Assembly (NCBI GenBank): GCA_963755495.1
Contig: CAVWJS010000011.1
Span: forward strand, 1-64,000
DNA length: 64,000 bases
Direction of reading: 5' to 3'
DNA from: Bog-473 sp963755495
GTDB lineage: Bacteria > Actinomycetota > Acidimicrobiia > Acidimicrobiales > RAAP-2
Shown: positions 1 to 10,466 of the stretch, piece by piece
Numbering within the stretch: position 1 is the stretch's first letter
Layout of the letters: each line of letters opens with the position of its first letter
Program-made: the position numbers and the translations under genes
The notes under the pieces: model-generated
The model's input: the letters and a program-made list of their open reading frames with translations, nothing else
The model's database searches: none
Told to the model about the DNA's origin: nothing

Positions 1-73
1 TGGTCGGGACCGGCGTCGATCCGGTGACCTCACGCTTTTCAGGCGCGCGCTCTACCTACTGAGCTACCCGACC
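1..73 (-). tRNA. tRNA-Phe (GAA)
   Basis: Read on the minus strand this folds as a complete cloverleaf. The 7-bp acceptor GGTCGGG pairs with CCCGACC, the D arm is GCTC/GAGC, the anticodon loop is CTGAAAA (anticodon GAA) and the T arm is ACCGG/CCGGT. The discriminator is A. CCA is not visible because the window begins there. Confidence 0.95.
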
Positions 74-118
74 GGGTGACCAGGTTCGATCGTCGTGATG
101 ACCGATCGGATCTGGCGG

Positions 119-193
119 CGGACCTGACGGGATTTGAACCCGCGACCTCCGCCTTGACAGGGCGGCGTGCACTCCAGGCTGCACCACAGGTCC
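119..193 (-). tRNA. tRNA-Asp (GTC)
   Basis: On the minus strand the acceptor GGACCTG pairs with CAGGTCC. The anticodon stem CCGCC/GGCGG encloses loop CTGTCAA (anticodon GTC), the T arm has GGTTCAAATCC and the discriminator is G. It lies 45 bp upstream of tRNA-Phe on the same strand, so the two are probably one transcript. The 186 bp between this tRNA and the pirin gene hold nothing I recognise. Confidence 0.95.
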
Positions 194-379
194 GTAACGG
201 CGTAAGCCGTGCGTTTCGCCAGTTCGATGTTCGTCTCCCCTTTGAGCGGCCCTTCACTGTAGCCGAATGCCGCAGGTTGTCCCACGGGGGCGTTATCCCT
301 GGTCTTGGGCTTAGACGACGAAGCGCCCCGGGTCGCGCTCACGTCGGACACGCGAGGAAATCTCGATGAGTCGCCGGCG

Positions 380-1264
380 TCAGTGACGCCAGAAAGGGTG
401 TGGGGCCTCAATGCGGAACAACGAACTGGCGACCGGACCAAATCGCTCTCCGTGTTCTGTCCAATCGTCGAACGCACCAGAGAGCTCGGCTTGGTCGCGA
501 GCGACGAAGTTCCACCACATGGCGATCTGCTCGCCGAACGGCAGACCGCCAAGCAAGAGAACTCGGGTCCCCTCGTCGAGCACGAGCGCAAGGTCCGCGC
601 GATCGGTTCCGAGGTAGACGAGGTCGTTCGGCACGGCCTGTGTCTCTCCGATGCGGGCAGTCCCATGAAGCACGGCAATGGCATGTTCGAATGCCGGATC
701 CAAGGGCACCTCGAGCACGCCGCTTCCGGCGATATCGACGCCGACCAGCGCTGAGTCGGCCGAGGCCGGGGAATGAGATCCGGCGAATTCACCGATGAGA
801 ATTGTCGCCTGCCCGTGGTGGAGCTCGACTCGCGGCAGTTCAGCATGATGGGCGAATGAGGATGGCCCGTGACGGGTGCTCTCGGGCTGGGCTACCCAGA
901 GCTGCACCCCGTCCACCGTTCCACTCGATTGTGTGCGGCCGTCTTCGGCGTGAGCGATGCCCTGACCAGAAGTCATAAGATTCAGCTGACCCGGTCTGAT
1001 CGGTTGGTGGTTCCCCAAGCTGTCGGTGTGTGCCACCTCACCACTGAGGAGCCAGGTCACCGTGTGCAGGCCGATATGCGGATGCGGGCCGACGGTCATC
1101 GACCGCTCAGGTGTGACGTCGACCGGCCCGAAGCGATCCAGGAAGCACCACGCGCCCACCATGCGTCGTTCCCGTCTGGGCAGGGAACGGTGAACCTGGA
1201 GTCCTCCGACCTCAGCCAGGTGGCTCTCGAAGATCGTGAGTTCCGGTCCTGTCATGTACTCCAC
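380..1264 (-). CDS. Pirin family protein (cupin)
   Basis: A product of about 294 residues with the pirin bicupin layout. The N-terminal metal-binding signature HPHIGLHTVTWLL is at about residues 61-73, followed by the conserved stretch GQLNLMTSGQGIAHAE. The C-terminal cupin ends near GLPFGEQIAMWWNFV, also typical of pirins. Pirins are Fe-binding cupins, several with quercetinase-like activity, but the physiological substrate cannot be told from sequence. A second in-frame ATG three codons in (MTGPEL) is an alternative start. The gene lies just downstream of rsgA on the same strand (28 bp gap) and may be cotranscribed. Confidence 0.9.
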   Translation of the reverse strand: MEYMTGPELTIFESHLAEVGGLQVHRSLPRRERRMVGAWCFLDRFGPVDVTPERSMTVGPHPHIGLHTVTWLLSGEVAHTDSLGNHQPIRPGQLNLMTSGQGIAHAEDGRTQSSGTVDGVQLWVAQPESTRHGPSSFAHHAELPRVELHHGQATILIGEFAGSHSPASADSALVGVDIAGSGVLEVPLDPAFEHAIAVLHGTARIGETQAVPNDLVYLGTDRADLALVLDEGTRVLLLGGLPFGEQIAMWWNFVARDQAELSGAFDDWTEHGERFGPVASSLFRIEAPHPFWRH

Positions 1265-1292
1265 GCTCTCATGACTGTCCGCTCATCGCTCC

Positions 1293-2378
1293 TCAGGGTC
1301 GAGCTTTGCGACGCCCTTCGAGAGAGCGCTTCTTCCAGACCTTCTGTGCTTCGTTGGCCAGGCGATGGTCGTTCTTCTCTGCCGCGAACGCCGCTTCGCT
1401 CAACAGCTTTTGATAGCTCTCGAGCCGATCTACTGAGAGTTCCCCCGCCGCGATGGCAGCCAGCACAGCACAGCCAGGCTCGCTCCCGTGCGCGCAATCG
1501 TTGAACCGGCATTGCTCTTCGAGATCGGTGATGTCGGCGAAGGCCGCGTCGATTCCTTCCTCGTCGACCCACATCCCTAGTTCTCTGAGCCCGGGCGTGT
1601 CGATCAGCGCACCTCCTCCCGGGACCACCAGGAGCTCTCGCCAGGTGGTCGTGTGGCGCCCTTTGCCGTCCGCCTCGCGAACCTCGCCTGTCTGGACCAC
1701 TTCGGCTCCCATTAAGGCGTTGACCAAGGAGGACTTTCCCGAGCCCGACGTTCCGAGCAGCGCCACTGTTTTGCCTTCGCTGATGAAGGCGCGCACGAGG
1801 TCCACACCGGCGCCCGTCACGACGGACACCACAATGACCGTGAGGTCTCCGCTCACTCCCGTCACGTCGATCACGGCGGTCGACGCGGTGACATCGTCGA
1901 CGAGATCGACCTTGGTCAGTATCAGGACCGGTTGCGCACCACTGTCCCAGGCCAAGGCGAGGAATCGCTCGATCTGGCGCTGTGAGATGGGGCGATCGAG
2001 TGGAACAACCACCATGACGGTGTCGATGTTTGCGGCTAGAGCCTGTGGCTCGACCCGCGACCCAGAGGATTGGCGTACAAGCGCGGCACGGCGGGGCAGC
2101 ACTTCATGCAGGACGTAGACCTCAGTGACGCCGTCGACACCTGGGCTGCCGCTCACGGTGCACCAGTCACCGACACAAACCGGCGATACCCCCGACGTGG
2201 CAACGGAAATGTCCTCGCCCGCAGTGAGGAGCTGGAATCGGCCACGATCGACCCGTCCGACGCGCCCGGCCGCTATTGGTGACGGCGATGCGTCGAGCGC
2301 GATAGCGAACGCCTGCAGCGTCGCATCGTCTGCTCCCAGTGTGCGCAGCGTCACCGCGCGTTCGGTGTTGTCCGTCAC
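1293..2378 (-). CDS. rsgA: Ribosome small-subunit biogenesis GTPase RsgA
   Basis: Circularly permuted GTPase of 361 residues. Order: N-terminal OB-fold, then G4 (ILTKVDLVDD, about 154-163), then G1/P-loop GTSGSGKSSLVNAL, then G3 DTPGLRELG, then a C-terminal zinc knuckle (CRFNDCAHGSEPGC). The permuted order and the zinc finger are diagnostic of RsgA, which acts in late 30S maturation. The start is GTG. Length is normal and the frame intact. Confidence 0.95.
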   Translation of the reverse strand: MTDNTERAVTLRTLGADDATLQAFAIALDASPSPIAAGRVGRVDRGRFQLLTAGEDISVATSGVSPVCVGDWCTVSGSPGVDGVTEVYVLHEVLPRRAALVRQSSGSRVEPQALAANIDTVMVVVPLDRPISQRQIERFLALAWDSGAQPVLILTKVDLVDDVTASTAVIDVTGVSGDLTVIVVSVVTGAGVDLVRAFISEGKTVALLGTSGSGKSSLVNALMGAEVVQTGEVREADGKGRHTTTWRELLVVPGGGALIDTPGLRELGMWVDEEGIDAAFADITDLEEQCRFNDCAHGSEPGCAVLAAIAAGELSVDRLESYQKLLSEAAFAAEKNDHRLANEAQKVWKKRSLEGRRKARP

Positions 2379-2735
2379 GGAGGAAATCTCGGTGATTCCG
2401 TCCGAAGCAGCGGCGTGCCGTTGCGACGCGCACGCGTGGTGCGAGGTGGCGCAATCACGTCACGGTCATTTCGTGAGGCATGACGCGACCGCAACGTTGG
2501 GCCGTTGCGTTCACGGCCATGTGATGGCCCAGCTCGGCAACGCGGCGCTAGGAGGCAACGAATGAGCCGGAGTACGTCATGATCGGGGGGACACGCATCA
2601 TGAACTCACCTCCTGCTCGCAAGGACCGGAATTTCCGACACCCGAGTGTGCTGCCCGGGGCGCGAGATGTCAATGGTCTGGCCGAGGATCGGATGGCCAG
2701 AGCATTGGCCACGGGCGCGAGCACAGAAAAACCCC

Positions 2736-2764
2736 TTGCAAAGGACTGACTTTTTTTCTACAAT
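2736..2764 (+). promoter_or_regulatory. Strong sigma-70 type promoter with rRNA-leader-like sequence downstream
   Basis: TTGCAA (2736-2741) and TACAAT (2759-2764) are separated by exactly 17 bp, including a T run. Just downstream, CTCTTTGAACAA (2780-2791) resembles an rRNA boxA antitermination site and also forms the left arm of a small hairpin with CAAAGAG (2796-2802). The spacing and leader look like an rRNA operon promoter, but a helicase gene follows instead. The rest of the 574-bp gap (2379-2735 and 2803-2952) shows no gene I can support. Confidence 0.6.
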
Positions 2765-2952
2765 GACAAGTGCTTACTCCTCTTTGAACAACTAACAAAG
2801 AGAGAGGGTGGAGAAGCCAGAATTGACCTGGTAGATCGCTTGTGGAAAGCATCATTTATTGGATATATTCCCCCGAATATGATCGGGACTTTTTGCGCGT
2901 CTGCGTACGTCTTATTTGCCAATAGGCAAGATCCACGTAAGTTTCGAGTGGC

Positions 2953-5015
2953 GTGGACGTGCCCGTGATCGATCCGGCCGTCATCGAAGATCCTGAGCTG
3001 CGGAGCGAGCAGGAATATCTCAATCTGGCACACGACTCGTTGGCGGCCATGCGGGAACGAGCGGAGGCATTGCTGCGTGACCTTCGTAGCGCCGGCCAAC
3101 TCGATCTCGATTACCGGGCTGCACTGACCCACCGCGTGGCGGTTTTAGGTGAAAGTGCCCGCCCGCTCCTGTTCGGGCGCATTGACGAAGAGGATGGGCC
3201 GTCCTGGCATATCGGGCGGCGCCATGTCGAGGATGATCTGGGTGATCCCATCGTTGTCGATTGGCGCGCCCCTGTCTCCACACCGTTCTACCGAGCCCGG
3301 GTGGAAGACGCGCTCGGCCTGAAGCTCCGTCGCCAGGTGATGGTCGATCGCCGCCGAGTAATTTCTGTCGCCGACGATCTCTTTGGTGACACCGGCGAGG
3401 AGCTCGCGGGGACCCGCCTACGCGGCGGCGACGCCCTGCTGGCCGAACTCGAGCGTGCCCGCACCGGCGAGATGCTGGATATCGTGGCCACCATCCAGGC
3501 CGAGCAGGACGAGATCATTCGGGCCCCGCTCGACCAGCTCTTGTCCGTGCAGGGTGGTCCTGGAACGGGGAAGACGGCGGTCGGGCTCCACCGCGCCGCC
3601 TTCTTGCTCTACAACTATCCGGCCCTGGCGCAAGAAGGCGTGCTCGTCCTCGGCCCGAGTCGCGCCTTCCTCCGCTACATATCGGCCGTTCTCCCTTCAC
3701 TGGGTGAAGAGGCTGTCGTGCAGTCGACTGTGGCTGATCTTGCGCCACGGCTCAAGGTGCGTGCCGCGGACGCACTCGAGGTGCGACGGCTCAAAGGCGA
3801 CTCGCGCATGTCGCTCCTTTTGATAGCCGCACTGCAGCAACGCCGTCGACTCTTGACGGACGACGTCATATTGCGTGCCCGCTTCGCGCGCTGCACCTTG
3901 TCGTTCGAAGAGGTCAACGATCTTTGCGCCACCATCGCCGAGCGACCTGCGCCCTACAAGGCGGGCCGGTCGGCTTTGCGCTCGCGGTTGGTCGGTCTGG
4001 TGCGCCAGAAGCTCAGGGCGGCCGAGCGGACCGAGGCGGATGAGCCATGGCTGGACCGCGAAGTCCCCGCCTCTGACGAGTTCCGTGCCCTCCTCGACTT
4101 CATATGGCCGTCGGTCTCACCCACGGCGTTGGTAAGCGAGCTCTTGACCGGGGCCGACCGGTTGGGCGCCGTAGCGGACGGGGTGATGACCGAGCCCGAG
4201 TGGCGCAGTCTCTTGCGCGCCAAGGGCAAGCGGGTGGGGGCGCAAGCGTGGACGATCGATGACCTCCCCCTGCTCGACGAGGCCGAGTATCTCATCAACG
4301 GGCGAGCGCGCTCCTACGGGCACGTCGTGGTTGACGAGGCCCAAGATCTCAGCCCCATGCAGTTCAGAATGGTGGCTCGTCGGGCACCGGGCGGGTCGCT
4401 GACCATTCTCGGCGACCTGGCACAAGCCACCGGACCGTGGAGTTATGCCACGTGGGACGACATCTTGTGCCATTTGCCCGCAGCCGATCACCACCGGCAC
4501 GACGAGTTGACCCTTGGGTATCGTGCTCCCGGTCAGGTCCTCGACCTGGCTTCCAAGCTCCTGCCCGCGGCGGCCCCTACCGTGCAACCAACCAGGTCTA
4601 TTCGCCGGGGACAGCGCGAACCGCGGATCCTGCGGGTCGAGCGGCATGAATTGTTCGCAGAAAGTGTGCGTGAAGCGACTGCTCTGGCGAAAGAGGGTCT
4701 GCTCGTCGGCTTGGTGGTCTCTGCCGCAGATCTCGTCGGCATGACCAAGTTCGTCGAAGCGCGCGGCGACATCGGCCTGCTTGATCGCGACGGGATGCAC
4801 CGCGGTGTCACCGTGGTCGACGCCACCGCCGCCAAAGGACTGGAGTTCGACGCAGTCGTGGTGGTGGAGCCGGCGGCGATCGCCGGGGCAGATGACGACG
4901 CCCGAGGTTTGCGGTTGCTCTACGTCGCCATGACAAGACCGATCCAACATCTGAGCTTGGTGCACGTCGATCCGTTGCCCCCGCTTCTCGTCACCTCAGG
5001 AAAGGCGGTCGATAA
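2953..5015 (+). CDS. UvrD/HelD-like superfamily 1 DNA helicase
   Basis: An SF1 ATPase with the short N-terminal EQEYLNLAHDSLAAMRERAE-type helix seen in actinobacterial HelD/HelR-like proteins, which bind RNA polymerase. Walker A is SVQGGPGTGKTAVGLHRAA (about residue 197) and Walker B is VVVDEAQDLSPMQ. Later motifs include GDLAQATGPW, a GLEFDAVVV-type motif V and LYVAMTRPIQ motif VI. The start is GTG at 2953. The reading frame as given has no stop until 6204, running antisense through the next gene. The homologous part ends near LPPLL (about 4990), and a one-base shift there gives a stop at 5013-5015, which I take as the real end. Either an indel or a lost stop is possible. Confidence 0.8.
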
Positions 5016-6117
5016 CCAGGTCGGCTGTAGTGGTGCTCGCCGTCACCACCTCCGGAATCGGTCCGAGGAGCTGTTCGGCGGTACCCACCGGAGTGGGGAA
5101 GCTCAACTGTGCCGTCTGCGAGATACGGAATACGCAACTTATGGCGGCTGCCGTCGGCCCCTGGGGGCAGCCGCCCGGCCCATTCGCGCCGACGAGCACG
5201 AGAGCACCGGCCGACGTGTCGACGATCTGCTCGGTGACCGAGCCCGAGTAGCTCCCCATGGCCTGAAGTGTGGCGGCGTTGTACGGACTCAGCTGTGCGT
5301 CGAGACCCTGTCCCGCCGGCTCGCTGACCCAGATCAGTCCTCCGGCGACCGCATTGATCCCAGCGATCCCGCCACCCTCGCCGTTGGGACTGTTGGCGAG
5401 TGCCGGCCCCACGGTGGTGACATCCGAGGGGCTCAGCTTGACGAGGTGGTTGTCGGATCGTTCGTAGTACACCGATCCATCGGGTCCGAAGGCCGCACTG
5501 GTTCCTTCGGCGATCTCTTTGGGTGCCGCGGTGGACGTCGGTTCGATGCGGTAGACGTCTTGCTCGTTGCCCTGGGTGATCATGACCAGAACCTGACCGC
5601 TGGCCGCGATCATCGAGACCAGATTGGCGTCGGAGGTGTTCGCCGTGTCGATGGGGGGCAGCTTCCATTGCCCCATCTGAGTGCCCGTGCTCCGGGTGTA
5701 GCCGATCACGCTGTCGTCGGCCACCACGTAGAGGTTGCCGGCGTCGGCCGCCAGCGCGCTCACCCCGCCGTTGACATGTTCGGCGATCTCCGCCGGCCCG
5801 GTGGGATCGACCACCCAGACCACGGTCGTGGCGGCGGTGTCGTGGCTCTGCGGCGAGACGAACACAGCGCCGTCGGGTGCTTCGGCCGCCGTGATCTGGA
5901 CGTTGGCCGGGACGGGTACGGCCACGGTGGCCGACACGCTCAACGGCCCTGTCGTGGCGACCGTCGGTGCCGTTGTCGTGGGAGCGAGGCTCGAGGAAGG
6001 CGCGGTCGGCGTACCGTCGGTCGCGGTTTTGCTTGCGTTATTGGCCGATGCACACGCTGCGAGGAGGGCGCTTGCGGCGAGGAGCAGGAACCCCCTGCCC
6101 GCGAGCCTGCGGATCAT
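4996..6117 (-). CDS. Secreted lipoprotein, beta-propeller-like repeats
   Basis: A product of about 373 residues with a lipoprotein signal peptide: MIRRLAGR, a hydrophobic core, then lipobox LLAAC followed by a Ser/Thr-rich linker. The mature part has repeated segments such as LYVVADDSVIGY, SVYYERSDNHLVKLS and GLIWVSEPAGQG that look like blades of a propeller (inference). The ATG at 6117 is chosen because the signal peptide begins there; the frame is open further upstream without signal-like sequence. It converges with the helicase gene, overlapping it by about 20 bp. Function unknown. Confidence 0.75.
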   Translation of the reverse strand: MIRRLAGRGFLLLAASALLAACASANNASKTATDGTPTAPSSSLAPTTTAPTVATTGPLSVSATVAVPVPANVQITAAEAPDGAVFVSPQSHDTAATTVVWVVDPTGPAEIAEHVNGGVSALAADAGNLYVVADDSVIGYTRSTGTQMGQWKLPPIDTANTSDANLVSMIAASGQVLVMITQGNEQDVYRIEPTSTAAPKEIAEGTSAAFGPDGSVYYERSDNHLVKLSPSDVTTVGPALANSPNGEGGGIAGINAVAGGLIWVSEPAGQGLDAQLSPYNAATLQAMGSYSGSVTEQIVDTSAGALVLVGANGPGGCPQGPTAAAISCVFRISQTAQLSFPTPVGTAEQLLGPIPEVVTASTTTADLVIDRLS

Positions 6118-6179
6118 CGAGGGAATTCGCCATGCGCTCCATTGTGGTCCGTACGGCCCCGGTGGGAGGCGGAGAGCGT

Positions 6180-7061
6180 TCACGCCTTGCGCATGGTGGC
6201 GTAACGGGACACGACGAGCGTTCCGATAAGGGCGTAGCCCTTGGCGGTGGCGTGGATGTTCCCCTCCTTGCAGTACCAGGTCAGGGTGCACACCTTGGCC
6301 ACTGCAACGGGGAGTGTGCCGTAGGGCGCAAGTGTCGTGGTCTCGGTGAGAGGGGTGTAGGCGCCGGTGGCCGCGGTCACGTCGACTAAGACCCCGTTCG
6401 CTGCTGCATACGCATTGACGAGCGCCGGATTGATCAAGGACTTGAAGGCCGCCACCGACTGTTGGGCCAGCGCGACCGAGGCCGGCGTGGCCGGCAGGGC
6501 GGGATAGACGTAGGCGCCCAAGATGACGTCGGGATACGTCAGCCCGATCAATGGGACCTTGGGACCCGCTGCCGCCCGCAGCCCCTTGGCCAGGCTGGTG
6601 ACGTTCTGCGTGATGCCGGCAACCGCGGTGCTGACGCAAGGGATGGGGTCAGCTTGCGCGCCACAAGCGGTCACGTCGTTGCCTCCGATGGAGACTGTGA
6701 TCAATCCGATGTGGCCACGATGAGCGGCGAGGAACGCCTCGGCGGCGGCGGCCTGCGTGGTCTGCGGGTAGAGATGTGCGCCTGCGGTGTGCGGCAGGTT
6801 GTCGGGGCACGCGATCGTGTCGATGATCGACTCGGTGGTGGCGCCAGCACAACCGAAGTTGACCAAGGTGAGGTGTTCGTGCTTCGCCACATACCCGGCG
6901 TAGCCAGTGGTCGCCCCTAGGCCCGGTTGATAGCCGACCGAGTAGGAGTCGCCGACCGAGACGTAGTACGTGGTGGCCTTCTTGTGTTGTGCCGCCGCGC
7001 TCGCTTGCGCCATGCCGGTCAGTGCGAGGATCGCCGTCAAGAGGGCCATACCGATCTTCAC
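6180..7061 (-). CDS. Secreted SGNH/GDSL-type esterase
   Basis: Signal peptide (MALLTAILALTGMAQASAAA) followed by an SGNH hydrolase domain. Block I is VSVGDSYSVGY with the nucleophile Ser, block III is SIGGNDVTACG, and the C-terminal block has NIHATAKGYALIG with the catalytic His. Paired cysteines suggest an exported, disulphide-bonded enzyme, similar in layout to Streptomyces secreted lipases of this family. The GTG start at 7061 is chosen since it precedes the signal peptide; an in-frame ATG at 7130 is possible. Substrate unknown. Confidence 0.8.
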   Translation of the reverse strand: MKIGMALLTAILALTGMAQASAAAQHKKATTYYVSVGDSYSVGYQPGLGATTGYAGYVAKHEHLTLVNFGCAGATTESIIDTIACPDNLPHTAGAHLYPQTTQAAAAEAFLAAHRGHIGLITVSIGGNDVTACGAQADPIPCVSTAVAGITQNVTSLAKGLRAAAGPKVPLIGLTYPDVILGAYVYPALPATPASVALAQQSVAAFKSLINPALVNAYAAANGVLVDVTAATGAYTPLTETTTLAPYGTLPVAVAKVCTLTWYCKEGNIHATAKGYALIGTLVVSRYATMRKA

Positions 7062-7156
7062 CACACCGCCCCTTCGGATGTCCCTGCGCGTTGCCTTACC
7101 GTCTTCGGGGCGAGTCGACCGTGCCTGCATGGTAAGTACTCTCGCGCATCGCACCC

Positions 7157-7853
7157 CTAGCGGGTGGGCGCGCCTGACGGCGAGGGGGTGGCGGAGGTGC
7201 TTCGCACTATTGCCGCCAGCGTGATTTCCTCACCTGGCAAGGTAACGACGTGGAGACCGTCCTGCTCAATCAACCAGGCACGGTTCCGCCGGTGCACGTC
7301 ATTGTTGCCATCGAAGCGATTCAGCACAATGACCAGGTCAGGCCCTTCGACGGTGACGAGAGCGTCCACGCAAAGCCGCACCGCATTGACAGTGCCCAGT
7401 CCGGCGTCGGCCACCAGGAGGACAACATGTGGAGCAAGACCAGTCGCCAATGCTGTCGCATCGCCGTCGTGGGTCTGGGGCGAGCGCACGCCTCCTGCGG
7501 TCTCGACGAGCCCGACGTCGACGTCCTCGGCGGGCCACTTCAACTCCGCTATGAGGTCGGCGGTGGTTATCCGCTCTCGCCCGAGACTGTCGGCCGCCAT
7601 TGGCGGTGCCATGGCCACTTCGTACCAACGATGCGGGAGGCAGACCACTGGTGAAGGCTCCCCGGTGGCCCCGCCCAGCACGGCGGAATCGAGTCCCGCT
7701 CGGGTCGTCCCCGGGATCGAAGGATTGGGCCGGCTTGCGGGCGGCCACGCTTACCCCCGCCTGGCGGAGGGTGGTGAGCAGACGGGCGGAGACCCATGTC
7801 TTGCCGACGTCGGTTCCCGTACCGACCACTACGACGAGGCGCCGCGGTGGCAT
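7157..7853 (-). CDS. bioD: Dethiobiotin synthetase (frameshifted)
   Basis: The N-terminal part starts at MPPRRLVVVV with P-loop GTGTDVGKTWVSARLL. The conserved KPAQSFDPGDDPSGTD stretch then needs a one-base shift near 7,695 to continue into CLPHRWYEVAMAPPMAA and LVETAGGVRSP, both typical of BioD. BioD is the ATP-dependent carboxylase that makes dethiobiotin from DAPA. It is the third gene of a bioA-bioF-bioD operon, 5 bp after bioF. The single indel may be an assembly error, because every other part of the enzyme is preserved. Confidence 0.85.
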
Positions 7854-7858
7854 GTGGC

Positions 7859-9103
7859 TCAGAGAGCCTGGGCCAGGCGGGCAGCTCGCAGTGGGGCGAG
7901 TGCCTTGATGAGTCGGGCGCACCTGTTCGTCGGTGTGGGCGGCCGAGAGGGTGACCCGGAGGCGGCTGGTGCCGACCGGGACCGTGGGGGGACGGATGGC
8001 GGGTACCCACAGGCCCTCGGCCAGCAGCGCGGCCGAGGCCTTGGTCGCCCGTTCCTCGGTGCCGAGGATGACCGGGATGATGGGGCTCGACGGGCGCGTC
8101 CTGACCACTTGCGTCGTGACCACGATCACCCCGCCAGCGGGGGACGTTCACCTGCATCACCAGGTCCAGCTAGTCGCGTCACCAGGGCGGCGCCTTCGTC
8201 CGAGCGCAGGACATCGAGCGCGGCGAGCGCGGCCGCCGCATCGCCCGGCGTGAGGCCGGTACTGAAGATGTAGGGGCGGGCCAGATTGACCATGAGGTCG
8301 ATCACATCTTGCGGGCCGGCGAGGAAACCGCCCAGTGAACCCAGCGTCTTGGACAGCGTTCCCATCCGGATCAGCGTGAGTCCGGGGTCGTGCGTGAGTT
8401 CTGGCGGGAGATGCGGCCCGAGGACGGCATGTGCCTCGTCCACGAGGAGGAGCGCACCGTGTCGGCAGCACAGGGTGGCGATCTCGCGCACAGGTGCGGC
8501 GTCACCATCCATGGAGAAAACCGAGTCGGTGACCACGATGGCCGGTGTGGCGGGATCCATCTCGAGCAAAGCCGAGAGATGGGCCACGTCGCAGTGCCGG
8601 TAGATCGACACCTGGGACCGCGATAGCCGGCAACCGTCAATGATGGAGGCGTGGTTCAACTCGTCCGAGAGCACGCGCACTTCAGGCCCTCCGAGCACGC
8701 TCAGCGCGCCGAGGTTGGCCGCGAAGCCGGTTGGGAAACAGATGGCGGCGTCGGTCCCTTTCCAGTCGGCCAGCGCCGCGCTCCAACGCGGTGTGCACCG
8801 GGCGCGAACCCGTCACCAGTCGTGATGCCCCAGCGCCGGTGCCCCACCGCCGCACCGCGTCGACGGCAGCCGCCACCACGGCAGGGTGTGCGCTCAGGCC
8901 CAGGTAATCGTTGGAGGCGAAGGCGATGACCGGCGTCCCTTCGAGCGAGCCCTGGGGGCCGAAGGCGTCAAACTCGCGGGGCTGGCGCCACCGGCCGCTG
9001 GTGATGACCGTATCGAGGCGCGCCGCGCACACGGTCGGCCCACGCGGGACGCGGACGCGGACTCGGAGAGGGGCGTCGTGTCAGCAGTGGTATCAGCCGT
9101 CAC
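7859..9103 (-). CDS. bioF: 8-amino-7-oxononanoate synthase (several frameshifts)
   Basis: PLP-dependent alpha-oxoamine synthase. Recognisable pieces, in order: IAFASNDYLGLSAHPAV, GTGAGASRLVTGS, LSDELNHASIIDGCRLS, VVTDSVFSMDGD, LLVDEAHAVLG, GTLSKTLGSLGGF (PLP lysine) and SPIIPVILGTEERA. They lie in different frames, so at least four indels are implied (near the N-terminus, about 8,770, about 8,140 and about 7,920). The GTG start at 9103 overlaps the bioA stop (GTGA). The natural stop is TGA at 7859-7861, 5 bp before bioD. All motifs survive, which favours sequencing error over long decay. Confidence 0.85.
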
Positions 9104-10462
9104 GACACGGTCACTTCGCCTACTGATTCTTCGAGCGCGTCGACGATCCGCGCCACTTCGCCCTGAGTCGTGGTCAGGGGCGGCATGATGACGACCACGT
9201 CCCCCAGCGGGCGCAACAGCACGCCCCGGGCCACGGCTCCGGCACAGACCCGACGGCCCCAGCGCAGGCCTGGACGCGGCGGCGCCAGCTCCACGCCCAC
9301 CATGAGCCCCCGCTGGCGTACTTCACCTACGGCGGGGAGTGTCGCGATGCGTTCATCGAGGAGCCCGGCCAGCTGGGCGGCCCGTTGCCGCACGTTGGAC
9401 AGGACTTGCCAGGCGTCGAACAGTCGCAGATGTTCCAGGGCGACCGCCGCCGCGAGGGCGTTTCCGCCGTAGGAGTGGCCGTGGAACAACGTCTGCGGGC
9501 CTAGGTCGGAGCCGAGGAAGGCGTCGAACACTTCGCCCGAGGCCACCGTCGCCGACATGGCGAGGTACCCGCCGGTGATCCCCTTGCCCAGGCACAGCAA
9601 GTCCGGCCGCAGCCCGCACTGCTCGGAGGCGAAGAGGGTTCCGGTCCGGCCGAAGCCGGTCGCCACCTCGTCGCAGACCAACAGGACGCCGTGGGCGCGG
9701 CACGCTTCGCCGAGCGCGCGCACGTCCGCCGCCTGCGCGCACAACATGCCCGACGCGCCTTGCACCAGCGGCTCGATCACCACGGCCGCCAATTCGCTCG
9801 CATGGGCTTCGACAGCGGCACATGCTTTGGCCGCCCAGCCGGGGTCGGCATATCCTGGGGTGCGCAGTACGGGGAAGCACAACGGGTCGAATACGGCGCT
9901 GAAGACGCCGCCGTCGCCCAGAGAGAGCGAGCCGATAGTGTCGCCGTGATAGGCGTCCCCCAGGGCCAGGTATCTCGTGCGTCCCTCGATGCCTCGGTTG
10001 ACCCAGTACTGGAAGGCGATCTTCAGGGCCTGCTCGACGGCGACTGCCCCATCGGACGGCGAAGAGAAAGTGGGGGGACTCGACGGGCACCACCTGCGCC
10101 AGAGCCTCTGACAGCTCGATGACCACGGTGTTGCCGTTGCCCAGCATGGTGCTGTGGGCCACCTTGTTGAGTTGGGCCACCAGTGCCGCATCGAGCTCGG
10201 GAACCCGATGCCCCAGTGTGTTGACCCAGAGGGAGGAGATCGCATCGAGGTAGCGCCGGCCGCTGACATCGATCAGCTCGCGTCCCTCGGCCCGATCGAT
10301 AACGAGGGGCGAGTTGGTGGCGTACGCCTCCATCTGCGTGAAGCCGTGCCACACCACGGCGGCATCCCGCTCGAGCCATTCGTTGCCGTCCGTGCCGGCC
10401 GTGGCAGCTGTGCCAGCCGTGCGACGTGTGGCCCCGATTGCTGACGCCTCGTGTTCCGTCAC
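9100..10462 (-). CDS. bioA: Adenosylmethionine-8-amino-7-oxononanoate aminotransferase (frameshifted)
   Basis: Class III aminotransferase making DAPA from KAPA. Motifs: HGFTQMEAYATNSPLVIDRA, YLDAISSLWVNTLGHRVPEL, then (after a shift near 10,060) SDGAVAVEQALKIAFQYW, ALGDAYHGDTIGSLSLG, VCDEVATGFGRTGTLFA, LCLGKGITGGYLAMSAT with the PLP lysine, and HGHSYGGNALAAA. The start is taken as GTG 10462. First gene of the bioAFD operon. One indel only. Confidence 0.88.
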
Positions 10463-10466
10463 GGTG

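Noticed and set aside
64..846. 260-codon minus-strand frame over the tRNA genes and pirin
   Set aside because: It passes through two tRNA genes and overlaps pirin in another frame; no family features.
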